Positions 36,212-46,079 of a DNA stretch of 64,000 bases are shown here, piece after piece; positions within the stretch are counted from its first letter, which is position 1; each line of letters opens with the position of its first letter. Source of the DNA: Symsagittifera roscoffensis (taxonomy: Eukaryota; Xenacoelomorpha; Acoela; Convolutidae); contig NC_087067.1 in the NCBI RefSeq assembly GCF_963678635.1, positions 25,985,547 through 26,049,546 of the forward strand. Reading direction: 5' to 3'. Both the position numbers and the translations under genes were made by a program. The notes under the pieces were generated by a model. The model was not told the origin of the DNA and ran no database searches. It saw only the letters and a program-made list of their open reading frames with translations.

Positions 36212-36540
36212 GTTAAGTGGTCTGGTAGCGAAATATCAGGCAAATTAAGTTGAGTTTTTTCATCCTCAGGTTTCTTCCGCGTGTGTTGTTGGAACTTAAC
36301 CAATTTGCCTGATCCCCCACCCACCATTGGTGAAACTGAAAGCCAGTTCGCTTCGAGTAAAACAAAGCCGTTTCAGCCCGTCCGATTATTGACTTCGTTG
36401 CGTGACAGTAAAGTTAAGTGGTCAGGTACGGTGATGTTAAGTGAGTTAAGTTGAATTCTTTCATCCTCAGGTTTACTCCGTGTGTGTTGTTGGAGTTCAA
36501 CCGACCTACTTAATTTTCCAACCCCATTGGTACTTAAGCG
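36212..36540 (+). repeat. 201-bp tandem duplication with paired acceptor-like sites
   Basis: The sequence from GTTAAGTGGTC at 36,212 recurs at 36,413. Both copies carry TTTCATCCTCAGGTTT followed by GTGTGTTGTTGGA. The CAG ends at 36,269 and 36,470, so each copy offers a pyrimidine-rich 3' splice-site-like signal upstream of the SGNH-like ORF. The copies have diverged at many positions. Confidence 0.8.
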
Positions 36541-36572
36541 TAACGAAACCGTCGCATAGGTCCCCCAAGTGT

Positions 36573-37217
36573 ATGGTATTCATCCTTGGAGCTAGTTCTT
36601 TGGATCACGCGCTCCGAAAACTTCCCGCTCCGTCCCAGAAGCGCGTCAAAGATACTTGCTTTACGAAGCCAGGTTTAAGTTTGAACTTTAACGCTAGGGA
36701 CTCTCAGAAAACAATACAGTACTACCTTCATCATTACTTGTCGCACCGTAACGACCTTGTAATTTGGCACGACGCCATTAATAACTCGATAAGTAGACAC
36801 CGCAGCAACAATAACCGCAAGCTGAGAAGTGAGCAACTTGTCAATTTGTTATTAAGGTATAGGACAAACATTTGTGCGATCGTATACCGTAGACGGAACG
36901 GAACCGATGATATAGAGGAAAGTTTAGGTTCAACAGGTATTCTCGTTCTCAACGTCGTTAAAGACTTTATCTCTAAGCGTAAGGCTAAGGACCAGGTACT
37001 AATTGAGAAGTACAAAGAGCTTCACCAGCCTCCTTCCCTTGAGTTAAAGACTCTCCTCCTTCTAAGGCGTTATAGCGCTAATCTTAACATCCTTAAGACA
37101 CGTAAGAAGCGAAACCGCTTACCCCTCAAAGCTCGGAAAGCTATAAGAAATAGGCTTCAGGTAGAAGCTTTGAGACGTCAAGTTCCCCCGTCTTGTAAGC
37201 TAATGTTGATTTACTAA
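36573..37217 (+). CDS. SGNH/GDSL-like ORF starting inside the LTR
   Basis: This 214-codon frame starts at the first in-frame ATG (36,573); the frame is open further upstream but without ATG. Residues 3-12 read FILGASSLDH, like the block I serine motif of SGNH/GDSL hydrolases. A PGLSL segment follows near residue 33, then VIWHDAINNS near 63-72 in the position of the block III Asn motif, and a basic C-terminus. A clear DxxH block V is not seen, so catalysis is uncertain. The first ~28 codons lie in the LTR, and the 3' LTR copy reads out into other codons after 45,709. It is in frame with Gag-Pol but separated from it by stops. The product could be an accessory protein. Family assignment is inference from motifs. 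Confidence 0.55.
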   Translation: MVFILGASSLDHALRKLPAPSQKRVKDTCFTKPGLSLNFNARDSQKTIQYYLHHYLSHRNDLVIWHDAINNSISRHRSNNNRKLRSEQLVNLLLRYRTNICAIVYRRRNGTDDIEESLGSTGILVLNVVKDFISKRKAKDQVLIEKYKELHQPPSLELKTLLLLRRYSANLNILKTRKKRNRLPLKARKAIRNRLQVEALRRQVPPSCKLMLIY

Positions 37218-37310
37218 TGCAAATTTGATTACATACCAAAACAGTATCTCATTTTATTGATTGTTTTCTATAAGTGAGCATCCGTAGAATATTGTCAATT
37301 TGTGAAAAAC

Positions 37311-40300
37311 ATGGACGAAAAATTCCAAAGTAAGATACGCAAGTTATTCGAAACCCGTCTAAATCTAGAAAATGAGCTGCTTAAAGGTCACTCATTATTA
37401 CTTGAGTACATTGAGAATAATAGTCGCACTACAAAAATTGATAATGCTGTTTACAAATGTAAAATTGCGTTGGAAAAAGCTGTCGACGTCAATGAGCAAT
37501 TAATTAGGTTAGCGGGAAAAACAGAAAATCCTGAAAAAATTATTGCTCAGCAAGACCTTTGGCTTAAGAAAGTAACCGAAATGAACGATAAAGTAATGCA
37601 CGAAGCTCAGAGTTACAAGATGAGCCTTGAACCTTCGTCATTTCCAGCAGCCGGCATTACAGGGAGCAAGGGATCTTTACAACAAACTAGGTCTGAGACA
37701 TCCTCACACTCGCACAAAACAAGTGATTCAGCAACACGAGTATCTGAAAACAGGTCTAAGGTCTCTAATAAGTCTAAGGATAGTAGAAAGCTTGACTCAC
37801 ATAAGTCTGATAAATCTGCTTCCACTCGTCATACGTCGACTGTTCGCACTATGTCATCAAGTGAGAAACGGCATGAGTTAGCTTTAGTAAAACGACGCCA
37901 TGAGGAGCTGGAAAGGCAGTATCAAGTATCTTTAAGACTTAAAGAGCAAGAGAACCGTCTTAAGTTTGAACAAAGTCAGCTGGAACTAGAGCAATTGGCT
38001 GAAAATCATAAAAAGCAACTAATTGAAATGGAATTGAAAGCGTTTGAACTTGAGGACAGTTCATCTGAGGTTAGCGAGAAGGTAGCGGAAAGTAACTTAA
38101 CAGGAGTAAGTCAACCTATTTCAAAGGTAGCAACCGATCGAACTAATGATTGGGTAGACTCTGTTAGTTCACAAGCACCTCCCGACGTTGCTAGTGCGCC
38201 AGGTTTGCAGGCCTTCACTCATGTACCCGTTTCGTCAGGACCGACGACTTCCGCCCTCCTTGCTCATGCAATTCACACCAGTAATAGTCATAACCATGAG
38301 CACACAGCATTGAGTGACCCTGGAATCCATAGTTATGGACATCGGGCTATGCCTCAATTTGGCAGTGCAAGCCGTTTGCCATTGCAAGCTTCTGTTTCAT
38401 TCCCAGCCTCTGTTCCATTCCCAGTTAACAATATGCATTCTAGTGCACACGTGCTACCACCACCGTCTGCTGTTCCTTTACAGACCATGAGTTCAAACAT
38501 AACTAATGGTAGTTTTGCCATCGCGCAACCGGAATCATCACCTGTCCCAATGTTACCGGCCCAACCCGGTTCTGGTTTTGTTTCTTTGTCGCCTGCATTT
38601 GCTGGCGGTGGCTTCTCATCTTCTGGAGTAAACCCAACGCCGGTTTTCTTTTCGGCACCTAATTGCCATGCAGCGCCAGTCCAGACGCAACATAATCTTC
38701 CCTTTGTTCCGCATACTGTGTCACCTAGTATCAACGATTACTACACAAGTGATGCAAACTTATGGCGATTGGCAGCTACAACTCCAATCGTCACGCCTGC
38801 TCAGTGTTGTAATGCTGGAAACATTTTTTCTAATGTGACAACTATTGTCCCATCGTGTAACACCGCCTCTCCGTATACTAGTGGTGGGACTGTGTATTTT
38901 AATACTCCCCCAGTTCATCCACAACATGTTCCGCATTTTGTCAATCAAACTAATACTGGTTATCAGCCAGTCAACGAGGACTACGCACCGTCTCCCGCTT
39001 ATCCGAACCAAGGTTGTTCATCGGATCGACCTCTCTCCGCTCGTGAATTGGCGGAATTATTGATGCATAGCCGCAAAGATCATCTTCCTGAATGGAAGTT
39101 AGCCCAGTTTGACGGCAACCCGTTAAACTGGCACGAATGGTTGGGTCAGTTTAAGTCCACCGTTGATTCCGCTGTTCTCACCGATGATACGAAATTGACA
39201 TACTTAAAAACGCTCGTCACAGGCAAAGCAAAAACCGCAATTGCGGAGTTTAGTTATAGTGGCGTTATGTACAAGGATGCACTGGCCACCTTGCAACGGA
39301 AGTTTGGGCAACCACATGCCATTGTTGGTGCGCATCTTGATAAGCTGAATACTTTTCCTCCACTTAAGATGCACAATTCGGAAAATGTCATTAGTTTCTC
39401 CTCTGCCATATCTGGCCTCGTAGCAGTTTTCAAATCATTGTCTTTCAACGATGATCTAAAGAGTGTTAACCTGTTAAACCAAGCTGTTAGTAAACTTCCG
39501 CCTAACCTCAAGGAGGCTTGGTCAATGCATACTGTTAGACATAATTGGCAGCGACCAACACTCTTAGACTTTAACAACTGGTTGAAAGAAAAGGCCGAGG
39601 GGCATGAAAGATTACGTTTACTCAGCTCTAAGGCAAAAAATGAAGAACCGGTTAAACCAAAAACAACCAAAGTTTTTGCAGCCAATAGCCAGGTAACTAG
39701 TAAGGCTCAGGATAAGTCTCAGGATAAGTCTAAGTTTCCGCCGTGCGTTTTGTGTAAAGGTAGTCATGCATTGTGGAATTGTGCTGTTTTTAAGGAAAAG
39801 AATGCTACTCAGCGAGCAAAATACGTAGCTGAACAGAAACTTTGCTTCGCTTGTCTCAATGGCAATCATAGTTTCCGGCAATGTTCTAGAGCAAAAAAGT
39901 GCCCGAAGCCAGAGTGTGATAGCACACATAATGTCTTGCTCCATGGAGCCGAAAGAATATTTCCTCGGAAGGAAAATTCAAATGTCTCGAATAAGGCTGG
40001 AACAAACAAATCCAAGGAGAATACAAACACTTCCACCCATGCCGCTGTTAGTGATGTACATGACATTGAATCTTCTAAAGGGTTGTTGCCAATTGCAACA
40101 CTTGGTGTATCCTCGGATGTAACCAGTCTCCTGACGTTGGTTCTTTGTGATAGTGCATCGACTCACTCCTGGGTGTCTTCGTCACTCGTAAACCGTCTCG
40201 GCTTAGTAGGGGAGCCCGTTAACTTGTCAATTAGTGGTTTCAATTCGACCACCGTTGTTGAGACTCAGAGGGTCAAGTTTACAGTTTCCTCCGAGCCGAA

Positions 40301-43300
40301 TAATAGTGATTTCGTATTTTCTTTCTGTGCATATGTTAAAGACAATATTCGGATTGGTTCCGAATTAATCAATATTGCTGAATTGCAGAATAAATATCCA
40401 CAATTAGCACCTATTAAGCCCATTCAATATACTTATGAGGACGTTGAAGTTATTATCGGACAAGACTACTACCACGCCGTTAGACCCATTGAGTTCATCT
40501 TGGGAGATGATAAAAACTCACCGTGTTCCGTTCGCCTACCGATAGGTTGGGTCTTAAGTGGTCCGTTGCCGCCGTCCGGTAATTCTACTTCTTCGTGTTT
40601 CAAGTGTGTTGTTGAAGATTCTTCTCTGACCGACCAGATAAAATCCTGGTACGAGTTGGAATCGTATGGTGCTTTCAAACAAGTCGATGCCCGTTCCGCC
40701 GCGGATAAACATGCTTTATCCATCCTCAATTCTGAAACCGTTCACAATGGTGAAAGATACATTGTGCCTATGCTTTGGATTGATAGTAATGTCAGTCTAC
40801 CAAACAATTATTACTCGTCACTCGCCCAATTTAATTCATTGGAGAGAAGGTTAAGTAAAGACCCTGAGCTGCGCGAAAGATACGCAGAAACAATTAGAGA
40901 GGACATTAGGAAAGGCTATGTCGTTACCGTCGAACCGCATGATCCACGTAAGCGTTCCGATCGCGAGTGGTATCTTCCGCACCATCCCGTCGTAAATCCG
41001 AATAAGCCGGGTAAGGTGCGCCGAGTCCTTAATGGGGCTTCTAAGTTTCACGGCACATCCTTAAATAAGTCCTTATTGGTGGGTCCTGACCTACTCCAAA
41101 ATTTAATTTTCGTGCTTTTGCGATTCCGTCAACACAAGTACGCCGTCTCCGCGGATATAGAGGGTATGTTCCTCCAGGTAGGAGTCCTTGCCCGCGATCA
41201 AATTTCGCTCCGTTTTTTGTGGCGGGAGGATACCACTTCCGATGTGGTAGTTCATCAGTACACTCGCCATATATTCGGCGCACGGGATTCGCCTGCGTGC
41301 GCCAATTTCGCGTTGCGAAAAACAGCAACTGATAATATGTCCACATACCCTGAGGCCGCCTCAGCCGTAAATGAAAAATTTTACATGGACGATTACTTGG
41401 ATTCGTTCGAGAACGTTACCCAAGCAATTAAAACTAGTCGCGATTTGGTTTCCTTACTAAAATTGGGAGGATTTAATTTGACTAAATTTGTCAGTAATGC
41501 TGATGAAATCACTTCAGCAATGAACCCCGAGGAATCCGAAACCTCATCTTCACCCATCAAGGAAATATGTAACGGTGCCGAACAATCATCACACGTCTTA
41601 GGTCTTAAGTGGGACCATGTGAAAGACACATTGGTTGTTAGCAGAGGCGTGGATCGTCCTCTCGATAAAGCAATAACTCAACGAACCGTCTTGAGTTTCG
41701 TCTCTTCCGTGTTTGACCCTGTTGGGTTAGTAGCTCCATACACAGTTAGGGCCCGTCTTTTACTGAAAGATATTTGGAAAATCAGTGGTCAAAGTTGGGA
41801 CGACGAATTGCCAGAAGACATAAGAGATAAGTTTCTCGAGTGGCACTCCGGTCTCCCTCTCTTAGGGCAATTGACTATTCCCCGTTGTTACTTCACAGAG
41901 CCTGTTGATCAAATTGAGCTCCACATGTTCGGTGATAGCTCGCAGGACGTTTTCTGTGCTGTTGGATTTTTGCGTGCGCGACTCGCGAGCTCGCATAAAA
42001 CTGAAATATCCTTCATCTTTGGTAAAGCTCGCGTTGCGCCCATGAAAGCGCTATCTATACCGAAGCTAGAGCTTCAAGCTGCTCTGCTCGCCACACGACT
42101 AAAAGATGATATACTGACCGCCCTTACCGTCTCTATTAATCATGTCTTTATGTGGACAGATAGTACAACAGTTTTGCAGTGGCTAAACTCCACTGAAAAA
42201 TTACCTGTATTCGTCGCTAATCGTGTCGGCGAAATCCTCGAGTCGACCACTATTGATGAGTGGCACCATGTTCTGAGCGGCGATAATCCAGCTGATACCG
42301 GTACGCGGGGGATTTCTTCGGAAGCCCTCAAGGATAGCAGCTGGGTTATTGGTCCGAGCATTCTGAGGACTACTGATTGGCCGTTTATACCCGACGAACG
42401 TGTAATCAATAAAATTCGTTTGAAGGGTCCTTCTTGTGATGTTGATAATTGCTTGGAGACATCATCTTCCTTCGTCACCGATGTCACATCAATCAAACAT
42501 CCCGAACACGGGTTCAATTGGGAAAGGTTCAGTTCCTTTACAAGATATAAACGAGTAGTCGCTTTTATGTTGAGGGTGTTGCCTTCACATAAGCATTTTC
42601 GTGGTAAAGACTTACGAATCACCGACCCTACTGAACTTGATATTGCAGAAAGCAAACTGATTCATCTTGCTCAGATGGAATCCTTTCCCGTTGAGTTAAA
42701 AACACTCACCGCTGGCAAACCTATTAAGAATAGTAGTAAAATTGCCACATACTCGCCATTTATCGGTCCCGCTGGAATCATTCGTTCCACCGGACGGATT
42801 GTGCGCTTAGTGGATACCGAGTTTGATACTAAGCACCCAATAATACTCGACGCCCGACATACCTTAGTTCGTTTGTTGGCCCGCAGCCTCCACCATAAGC
42901 ATTTTCATCAAGGATTAGATTACATGCGCTCCGTTTTAAATATGAAATATGCAATACTTGGGTTGCGTCGACTACTTCGGTCTATCGAAAATCAATGTGT
43001 GACATGCCGTAAACGCAAAGCAAGCACCATCCAGCCAATTATGTCCAATTTACCGGTCGAACGTCTCGGATACAAGCAACCACCCTTCAATCATACGGGT
43101 GTGGATTACTTTGGACCGCTTTACGTTCCGGTTCGCAGAAGCACGGAAAAAAGATGGGGATTTCTTTTTACTTGCCTCACCACCAGGGCTGTACACCTTG
43201 AGATTGTACCGTCTCTGGACACCAGTTCGTGTGTCATGGGCATTGAACGGTTCGTTGCGCGCCGTGGTACGCCAAGCACAATCTGGTCGGATAATGGCAC

Positions 43301-44015
43301 GAACTTCGTTGGTGCGGAAAAGGAATTACTTGCCTGCATCAAGAGCTGGAATGGCATGGCTCCGACCATTTTTGCACACAAAGGTGTTACTTGGAAATTT
43401 AACCCGCCAGGCGCACCCCATCATGGCGGCTCCTGGGAACGCCTCGTCCGAAGCGTGAAGCGCGTGCTGTACGATATCCTAGGCAGTAGGCGAGTCACTG
43501 AAGAGGTGTTAGGAACAACACTCTGCTTAGTTGAACAGGCTTTGAATTCAAGGCCAATAACTCCCGTTAGTACCGATTCACGTGAGTTAGAAGCGTTAAC
43601 CCCAAACCATTTTTTGCTTGGACAACATGCCACAAGCTTTCCTTCGCTTTTACCCGGGGAGCACTTCGATCACAAGAAAAGGTACGTGCGAGCGCAGTCA
43701 TATGCTAACGCGATTTGGTCTCGTTGGCTTCGAGAATATGTTCCCTCGCTGAATAAGCGTGTCAAGTGGCACACTCATTCTGACTTCACTCTTAAAACAG
43801 GCGATCTCGTGTGGGTGATTGAGCCCGATAGTCCGCGTGGGTACTACCCTCTCGCCCGAATCGTCAAGCTAAACTACGGACAGGACGGTTGCGCCCGATC
43901 CGCCCTTGTCAGGTCCGCAACCCGTGAAGTCACGCGGCCGACCGTTAAGCTCGCTCCGGTTCTTCCTTCTTCAGGGGGGGAGGATGTTGCAATGCAAAAC
44001 AAGAGTATAGAATAA
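37311..44015 (+). CDS. gag-pol: BEL/Pao Gag-Pol polyprotein, intact
   Basis: 2,234 codons from the first ATG (37,311; the frame is open a few codons further upstream only through a GTG). Domains in order: coiled coil ~185-250; Ser/Pro-rich linker to ~580; DUF1759-type Gag region ~592-740 (LPEWKLAQFDGNPLNWHEW); CCHC-like knuckles ~811-870 (CFACLNGNHSFRQC); aspartic protease with DSAS at ~947; RT ~1,230-1,450 with YMDD at ~1,358; RNase H/Pao region from ~1,540 (MFGDSSQD); integrase zinc site ~1,861-1,895; integrase core with Asp ~1,932, Asp ~1,993 (WSDNGTNF) and Glu ~2,043 (GGSWERLV); DUF5641-type tail ~2,136-2,219. It makes the particle, cDNA and integration. No stop or frameshift is present, so it may be active. 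The last ten codons lie in the 3' LTR. Confidence 0.96.
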   Translation: MDEKFQSKIRKLFETRLNLENELLKGHSLLLEYIENNSRTTKIDNAVYKCKIALEKAVDVNEQLIRLAGKTENPEKIIAQQDLWLKKVTEMNDKVMHEAQSYKMSLEPSSFPAAGITGSKGSLQQTRSETSSHSHKTSDSATRVSENRSKVSNKSKDSRKLDSHKSDKSASTRHTSTVRTMSSSEKRHELALVKRRHEELERQYQVSLRLKEQENRLKFEQSQLELEQLAENHKKQLIEMELKAFELEDSSSEVSEKVAESNLTGVSQPISKVATDRTNDWVDSVSSQAPPDVASAPGLQAFTHVPVSSGPTTSALLAHAIHTSNSHNHEHTALSDPGIHSYGHRAMPQFGSASRLPLQASVSFPASVPFPVNNMHSSAHVLPPPSAVPLQTMSSNITNGSFAIAQPESSPVPMLPAQPGSGFVSLSPAFAGGGFSSSGVNPTPVFFSAPNCHAAPVQTQHNLPFVPHTVSPSINDYYTSDANLWRLAATTPIVTPAQCCNAGNIFSNVTTIVPSCNTASPYTSGGTVYFNTPPVHPQHVPHFVNQTNTGYQPVNEDYAPSPAYPNQGCSSDRPLSARELAELLMHSRKDHLPEWKLAQFDGNPLNWHEWLGQFKSTVDSAVLTDDTKLTYLKTLVTGKAKTAIAEFSYSGVMYKDALATLQRKFGQPHAIVGAHLDKLNTFPPLKMHNSENVISFSSAISGLVAVFKSLSFNDDLKSVNLLNQAVSKLPPNLKEAWSMHTVRHNWQRPTLLDFNNWLKEKAEGHERLRLLSSKAKNEEPVKPKTTKVFAANSQVTSKAQDKSQDKSKFPPCVLCKGSHALWNCAVFKEKNATQRAKYVAEQKLCFACLNGNHSFRQCSRAKKCPKPECDSTHNVLLHGAERIFPRKENSNVSNKAGTNKSKENTNTSTHAAVSDVHDIESSKGLLPIATLGVSSDVTSLLTLVLCDSASTHSWVSSSLVNRLGLVGEPVNLSISGFNSTTVVETQRVKFTVSSEPNNSDFVFSFCAYVKDNIRIGSELINIAELQNKYPQLAPIKPIQYTYEDVEVIIGQDYYHAVRPIEFILGDDKNSPCSVRLPIGWVLSGPLPPSGNSTSSCFKCVVEDSSLTDQIKSWYELESYGAFKQVDARSAADKHALSILNSETVHNGERYIVPMLWIDSNVSLPNNYYSSLAQFNSLERRLSKDPELRERYAETIREDIRKGYVVTVEPHDPRKRSDREWYLPHHPVVNPNKPGKVRRVLNGASKFHGTSLNKSLLVGPDLLQNLIFVLLRFRQHKYAVSADIEGMFLQVGVLARDQISLRFLWREDTTSDVVVHQYTRHIFGARDSPACANFALRKTATDNMSTYPEAASAVNEKFYMDDYLDSFENVTQAIKTSRDLVSLLKLGGFNLTKFVSNADEITSAMNPEESETSSSPIKEICNGAEQSSHVLGLKWDHVKDTLVVSRGVDRPLDKAITQRTVLSFVSSVFDPVGLVAPYTVRARLLLKDIWKISGQSWDDELPEDIRDKFLEWHSGLPLLGQLTIPRCYFTEPVDQIELHMFGDSSQDVFCAVGFLRARLASSHKTEISFIFGKARVAPMKALSIPKLELQAALLATRLKDDILTALTVSINHVFMWTDSTTVLQWLNSTEKLPVFVANRVGEILESTTIDEWHHVLSGDNPADTGTRGISSEALKDSSWVIGPSILRTTDWPFIPDERVINKIRLKGPSCDVDNCLETSSSFVTDVTSIKHPEHGFNWERFSSFTRYKRVVAFMLRVLPSHKHFRGKDLRITDPTELDIAESKLIHLAQMESFPVELKTLTAGKPIKNSSKIATYSPFIGPAGIIRSTGRIVRLVDTEFDTKHPIILDARHTLVRLLARSLHHKHFHQGLDYMRSVLNMKYAILGLRRLLRSIENQCVTCRKRKASTIQPIMSNLPVERLGYKQPPFNHTGVDYFGPLYVPVRRSTEKRWGFLFTCLTTRAVHLEIVPSLDTSSCVMGIERFVARRGTPSTIWSDNGTNFVGAEKELLACIKSWNGMAPTIFAHKGVTWKFNPPGAPHHGGSWERLVRSVKRVLYDILGSRRVTEEVLGTTLCLVEQALNSRPITPVSTDSRELEALTPNHFLLGQHATSFPSLLPGEHFDHKKRYVRAQSYANAIWSRWLREYVPSLNKRVKWHTHSDFTLKTGDLVWVIEPDSPRGYYPLARIVKLNYGQDGCARSALVRSATREVTRPTVKLAPVLPSSGGEDVAMQNKSIE
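43974..43984 (+). promoter_or_regulatory. Polypurine tract
   Basis: GGGGGGGAGGA directly abuts the TGTTG start of the 3' LTR. It is the expected primer for plus-strand DNA synthesis and lies inside the Gag-Pol frame. Confidence 0.85.
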
Positions 44016-45709
44016 AACAAGTATAGATGCATATAAAACAAGCACAGTTGGCCGAGCGGCCTAGAGACAAGTCTCTCACGCCGGTCAACCGGGTTCGAGT
44101 CCCCCCATATGCAGACCTTAAAACATGTAGACCCGAGGGGCTATAGCCCCATTTGACCGTTTTTTACTGTTTTTTGGTTCTAATTCGGTTCAGCCTTGAT
44201 TAAGGCTGACCGCTAAAAAAGAGCAATTTGTCTCAAGGACATTACCGACCGGTTCTTGTGGCTAGCTTGCGCCGTTTTGTACCAAAAACGGACAGTTCAG
44301 ATAAAAAGTTATATGATGTTTTTGATCGATAGAGAATGCCGAAATTTATCTATTTGCCTGAGTTATTTACCGAAAAATATCTCTTATTAATTTAACGAAT
44401 TTGGATCAGTTTTTTTTGGAGATTAGCGAGCATATTTTGGCACCCCACAAGGGACCCGAGGCGATATTGGAGGCGATATTTCATTGTTAGAAGCAATTGC
44501 AATCGTTTCTGATTTCGCATCGACACCAATTCTAGAAGATTCTGAAAACGAGGAGGGTTGCTGACAGGAGTGTGGCTGACAGGAGTGTGGCTGACAAGAG
44601 TGTGGCTGACAGGAGTGTTGCTGATCGGAGTGTTGCTGATCGGAGTGTTGCTGACAGGAGCGTTGCTGACAAGAGTGTTGCTGACAGAAGTGTTGCTGAC
44701 AGGAGTGTTGCTGAAAGGAGTGTTGCTGATAGGAGTGTTGCCGACAGGAGTGTTGCTGACAGGAGTGTTGCTGATAGCGTTGCAGTGGGTCAGACTCGTG
44801 AGAGTGAAAGTTTTGACAACCCGAAACCGGTGTCGCCAGTCTCCAATTAAAACTGTAAGACTCGACTAGTTTAAGACTCTCATATTGTGCTATAAAATTT
44901 TATACGCTGTCATACATCTTGAGAAATTTTTCCGCAAGCTAGCCCCCGGTAATTTTTCTTAATACCCAAAATTTTTGGACAGTTCTGTTGAACTGAAATA
45001 ACTTACAATCGATACTTAGTCAACTGACTTGACATTTTTTTCTCGATACCAAAAATTTTTGGATATATGTGAACGGAATTTTAATCAGTGAAATCGGAAC
45101 ATAGACAAGAGGTACTGGACTAATTTTTTGGATTGGTTTATGACTCGAACCTGCTGACCAAAATTTACTGAAAAATTTTGTGAAAAAAGTGAAAAATTAA
45201 CAAAAAATCCTCAAAACGTCTCCAGAATTCTGCGAAATTGTGCTGTAAGATGACACCAACCTTATGTTAAGTGGTCTGGTAGCGAAATATCAGGCAAATT
45301 AAGTTGAGTTTTTTCATCCTCAGGTTTCTTCCGCGTGTGTTGTTGGAACTTAACCAATTTGCCTGATCCCCCACCCACCATTGGTGAAACTGAAAGCCAG
45401 TTCGCTTCGAGTAAAACAAAGCCGTTTCAGCCCGTCCGATTATTGACTTCGTTGCGTGACAGTAAAGTTAAGTGGTCAGGTACGGTGATGTTAAGTGAGT
45501 TAAGTTGAATTCTTTCATCCTCAGGTTTACTCCGTGTGTGTTGTTGGAGTTCAACCGACCTACTTAATTTTCCAACCCCATTGGTACTTAAGCGTAACGA
45601 AACCGTCGCATAGGTCCCCCAAGTGTATGGTATTCATCCTTGGAGCTAGTTCTTTGGATCACGCGCTCCGAAAACTTCCCGCTCCGTCCCAGAAGCGCGT
45701 CAAAGATAC
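43985..45709 (+). repeat. 3' LTR of the BEL/Pao element
   Basis: Direct repeat of 34,931-36,655 with the same length and internal layout: tRNA-like module at 44,042-44,112, 15-bp minisatellite at 44,558-44,789, 201-bp duplication from 45,266. After GATAC at 45,705-45,709 the sequence passes into the ~273-bp repeat, which itself contains GATACATTCATAC. The border could therefore be a microhomology junction and not a true LTR end. Confidence 0.9.
44042..44112 (+). promoter_or_regulatory. tRNA-like module in 3' LTR
   Basis: Second copy of the A/B-box module (A box 44,049-44,059, B box 44,092-44,102). If active, Pol III transcription from here would read out toward flanking DNA. Confidence 0.6.
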
Positions 45710-45719
45710 ATACATAATA

Positions 45720-45998
45720 ACTAAGTTTAAATCTCAAATTTTTAAGTTTAAAAAATCTTCAAACTAAAAAATTTGAAATTTCATCTCCGAAATAGGAACA
45801 AAATTTTAAACCAAATGTTTTTTGTTTAAGAGCCTAACAAAGCCTATTGACCTTATCGGATCAATCAAAGTAGTTCATCTGGCTCTCAACCATCTTGGTT
45901 TTAAATGGTTTTGTTCTACATTTTTTTGCTAAGATATGATCCGAAAAAACTCTGAAAATGGATACATTCATACATAAATACATACATAATTACTTACA
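45720..45998. repeat. ~273-bp repeat, copy 3
   Basis: Same unit as 34,401-34,930, with a substitution (AGCCTATTGACC for AGCCTTTTGACC). Like copy 2, and unlike copy 1, it ends in ATTACTTA. Confidence 0.92.
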
Positions 45999-46079
45999 TT
46001 CGTAGATACATTATAACTTTAATACTAAAATCCATAAATACATTCCTAAGTACTTGATTTTTTTAGCGTAAGAAATTTA

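Larger units (their letters stand above)
34931..36655 (+). repeat. 5' LTR of the BEL/Pao element
   Basis: 1,725 bp as defined by identity with the 3' copy, and unusually long for this superfamily. In order it contains a possible TATA box, a tRNA-like module, a 15-bp minisatellite and a 201-bp tandem duplication with two acceptor-like sites. It closes with the first ~28 codons of the SGNH-like ORF. All stretches I compared with the 3' LTR were identical. If the 3' LTR is truncated, the true LTR may extend past 36,655. Confidence 0.9.
34931..45709 (+). mobile_element. BEL/Pao LTR retrotransposon, apparently recent
   Basis: Two long direct repeats (34,931-36,655 and 43,985-45,709) keep an exact 9,054-bp offset and enclose an intact BEL/Pao Gag-Pol. 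A polypurine tract directly precedes the 3' LTR, which begins TGTTG. The 5' flank (..ATTACTTA) and 3' flank (ATACATACAT..) do not give a target-site duplication. The shared LTR sequence ends in GATAC, not CA, and no tRNA-complementary primer site beginning TGG follows the 5' LTR. These oddities suggest that the 3' LTR is truncated or that the right junction was rearranged. Confidence 0.93.

Noticed and set aside
36480-36572. Upstream extension of the SGNH-like ORF to 36,480
   Set aside because: The upstream start would be GTG; the first in-frame ATG is 36,573 and fits the position of the block I motif.
37302-37310. Start of Gag-Pol at 37,302
   Set aside because: That codon is GTG. The first ATG is at 37,311, which is the sensible eukaryotic start.
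38354-43633. Many minus-strand and shifted frames inside BEL Gag-Pol
   Set aside because: They are shadows of the 2,234-codon Gag-Pol frame.
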